Of a stretch of 64,000 nt of DNA, positions 62,617 to 64,000 are shown piece by piece (the first letter of the stretch is position 1; each line of letters starts with the position of its first letter). Under the pieces are notes generated by a model. That model was not told the origin of the DNA and made no database searches. It was given only the letters and a program-made list of their open reading frames with translations. A program made the position numbers and the translations under genes. The DNA is from Streptomyces canus (GTDB lineage: Bacteria > Actinomycetota > Actinomycetes > Streptomycetales > Streptomycetaceae), in contig NZ_JAUSYQ010000002.1 of the NCBI RefSeq assembly GCF_030816965.1, positions 1,984,001 to 2,048,000 of the forward strand, written 5' to 3'.

Positions 62617-63546
62617 TCAGGACTGTCGCACCGCCACCGCGTCGTACTCGGTGGTGGGCGTCGGCTCCACGTCGAAGCGCGCGTTGGGCAGATACAGGCG
62701 ACTGCCCCAGGCCGCCACCGTCGTCGGGATGCGGAAGCGCGGGTCGGTGATGCGGGTGATCGCGGTACCCCGGGTGCCGGCGTCGTTCAGCCGGAACACG
62801 TCGATCGCGTTCTGCTGCTGCTGGACGGCGTAGAGGATCCGGCCGAGCAGGAGCAGGCCGTCGCCGTTGGGCAGTTTCGCCGCGCCCAGGTCGACGGCAC
62901 GGGCGGCGCCGGTGCGCGGGTCGACCCGCATGAGGCTGCCGCCGTTCGCGTAGGCGTTCACCACGAGCAGGGCGCGGCCGTCGGGGGTGCGCTCGATGCC
63001 GTTGGCCGTGAAGTCGGGCCCCTGCTGCCAGTCGCCGGTCAGCGGTACGGTCGTCACCGCGCCCCTGGCGAGCTTGTAGAGCACCGGCTTGAAGGAGTCG
63101 GTGAACCAGGCGGCGCCCGGGGTGAGGATCACGTCGTTCACGAAGTTGCCGCCGGTGGCGTACACCTGCTCGGTCTCGCCGGAGCGGGCGTCGACGGTCC
63201 GGATCTCGCCGCTGTCGCCGCCGGCGAGGAAGAGTCTGCCGTGCCGGTTGATCTTCAGGCCGACCGTCGGGCGTCCGGCGCCCTTGGCGACGATCTTGCC
63301 GCGGCCGGTGGCGAGGCTCGCCCGGTAGATGGCTCCGTTCGCGAGGGAACCGAAGTAGGCGTATGGCTGGGAACCGATGGTGATGCCCTCAGGCTGGAAG
63401 CCGTCGGGGAGGGGGAACTGCGCGGGCCACGCGGCGTGCCGGGTCTCGGCCGCGTGCGCGGTGCCACCGAGCAGGGCTGCTCCGGTCAGCGCGGCGGTCG
63501 TGGTCAGGAGTGTGCGACGTGCGAAGGAACGGTCTGCGAGTGCCAC
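62617..63546 (-). CDS. Tat-exported SMP-30/gluconolactonase-like beta-propeller protein
   Basis: The 309-residue product starts at GTG 63546 (GGAAGGA upstream) with a twin-arginine signal peptide, SFARRTLLTTTAALTGAALLGGTAHAAE. The mature part is a repetitive beta-propeller (PDGFQPEGITIGSQPYAYFGSLANGAIYRAS; GPDFTANGIERTPDGRALLVVNA; NGDGLLLLGRILYAVQQQQN), as in superoxide dismutase-like or SMP-30 proteins. It may bind metal or hydrolyse lactones outside the cell. It is downstream of mshC but separated by a terminator and 289 bp. Confidence 0.85.
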   Translation of the reverse strand: MALADRSFARRTLLTTTAALTGAALLGGTAHAAETRHAAWPAQFPLPDGFQPEGITIGSQPYAYFGSLANGAIYRASLATGRGKIVAKGAGRPTVGLKINRHGRLFLAGGDSGEIRTVDARSGETEQVYATGGNFVNDVILTPGAAWFTDSFKPVLYKLARGAVTTVPLTGDWQQGPDFTANGIERTPDGRALLVVNAYANGGSLMRVDPRTGAARAVDLGAAKLPNGDGLLLLGRILYAVQQQQNAIDVFRLNDAGTRGTAITRITDPRFRIPTTVAAWGSRLYLPNARFDVEPTPTTEYDAVAVRQS

Positions 63547-63776
63547 GGTGCGTCCTTCCGCAAGGGGCCGGCGCACGGCCGGCCGAACGGGCGAGCGAAG
63601 CTCCCACCCCATCACATGACGGCTGTCTCCACAGCCTTCGGCCGGATTGTGACGTGACATCGGTTGCGGAAGGGTTGCACCCGTTACCCAATTCAACTTG
63701 TTTCCAAGCCGAGTTGGCGAACGTGGGCTGGACGGTCCGCCGTTGTGGTGCGTGGCATGACCGGAGCGTGACAGAC

Positions 63777-63815
63777 GAAGGGGCGCTTCCCTCCGCGGGG
63801 AGGAAGCGCCCCTTC
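63777..63815 (-). terminator. Hairpin terminator after mshC
   Basis: GAAGGGGCGCTTCC pairs with GGAAGCGCCCCTTC, with CTCC/GGGG partly extending the stem, 21 bp past the mshC stop. Confidence 0.85.
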
Positions 63816-63835
63816 CTTACGGCCCTTACGGCCTC

Positions 63836-64000
63836 CTAGAGGGCCACGCCGAGCAGCGCGTCCACCGCACGTGTCACCACGCCGGGCGCGCCCATGTCGG
63901 CACCGCCCCGCTCCTCCTGCGCGGCGGCCCAACGGTCGACGGCGGCCAGCGCGGTGGGGGCGTCCAGGTCGTTCGCGAGGGCCGCGCGGATCTCCTCGAC
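63836..64000 (-). CDS. mshC: Cysteine--1-D-myo-inosityl 2-amino-2-deoxy-alpha-D-glucopyranoside ligase, C-terminus only
   Basis: The last 54 codons of a gene that begins right of the window. The readable end is [20 protein letters not shown] followed by [13 protein letters not shown] and ending [10 protein letters not shown]. This matches the C-terminal helical bundle of MshC, a cysteinyl-tRNA synthetase-like enzyme that joins cysteine to GlcN-Ins in mycothiol synthesis. A cysteinyl-tRNA synthetase is the alternative, but the ending and the neighbouring PAC2 gene favour MshC. Confidence 0.75.
   Translation of the reverse strand, partial: VEEIRAALANDLDAPTALAAVDRWAAAQEERGGADMGAPGVVTRAVDALLGVAL

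Overview
The window looks like core chromosome of a Streptomyces species or a close relative. The sequence is very GC-rich with GC-ending codons, GTG starts are common, most intergenic gaps are short, and the gene order is one I recognise from actinobacteria. From memory, the series helY, tatC, tatA, pafC, pafB, pafA, prcA, prcB, pup, dop, arc, trmI, recB-like, metH, PAC2-family gene, mshC follows the Mycobacterium tuberculosis Rv2092-Rv2130 backbone, with Streptomyces-specific blocks inserted.

Layout. 1-5.8 kb: ATP-dependent urea degradation (end of a urea amidolyase-associated protein, urea carboxylase, allophanate hydrolase). 5.8-11.7 kb, minus strand: Ski2-like helicase, lipid kinase, TatC, TatA and two small proteins. 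11.7-25.4 kb: the Pup-proteasome region, with pafC/pafB, two FKBP-type prolyl isomerases, pafA behind an MFS exporter gene, a frameshifted LacI-type regulator, then prcA, prcB, an HNH endonuclease, pup, dop and arc. 25.6-31.5 kb: ferredoxin, a small exported protein, TrmI, a site-2 protease with CBS domains, a RecB-family nuclease and an orphan response regulator. 31.6-36 kb: two tandem oligopeptide-type binding lipoproteins and a HAD phosphatase. 36-39.7 kb: metH. 39.9-45.2 kb: the glycerol regulon (IclR-type GylR, glpF, glpK, glpD). 45.3-61.3 kb: a methionine-salvage and nucleoside-import island. 61.5-64 kb: PAC2 protein, a Tat-exported beta-propeller protein and the 3' end of mshC.

The most interesting part is 45.3-61.3 kb. 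A minus-strand operon (sugar-type binding protein, ATPase, permease, mtnK) looks like a methylthioribose (MTR) importer joined to its own kinase. A divergent plus-strand operon carries mtnD-mtnC-mtnB, and mtnA converges on it. Divergent from mtnA is a second importer of the BMP/nucleoside type, translationally overlapped with a nucleoside phosphorylase and an MtaD-like methylthioadenosine/S-adenosylhomocysteine deaminase and followed by a FadR-type regulator. The two operons would make MTR-1-phosphate by two routes: MTR phosphorylation, or MTA deamination followed by phosphorolysis. MtnA, B, C and D would carry it on towards methionine. A Cys-rich leader ORF precedes the BMP operon and a weaker one precedes mtnD, which suggests control by cysteine/sulfur supply. 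The substrates and the attenuation are inferences; the gene identities and overlaps can be read directly.

Other unusual points: a T4 endonuclease VII-like HNH gene with foreign codon usage sits between pup and prcB and overlaps the prcB start; a LacI-type regulator is split by a one-base shift in a C-rich tract; and five in-frame or tandem short duplications occur in the urea operon, the site-2 protease and a permease. I saw no tRNA, rRNA, CRISPR, transposase or recognisable riboswitch.
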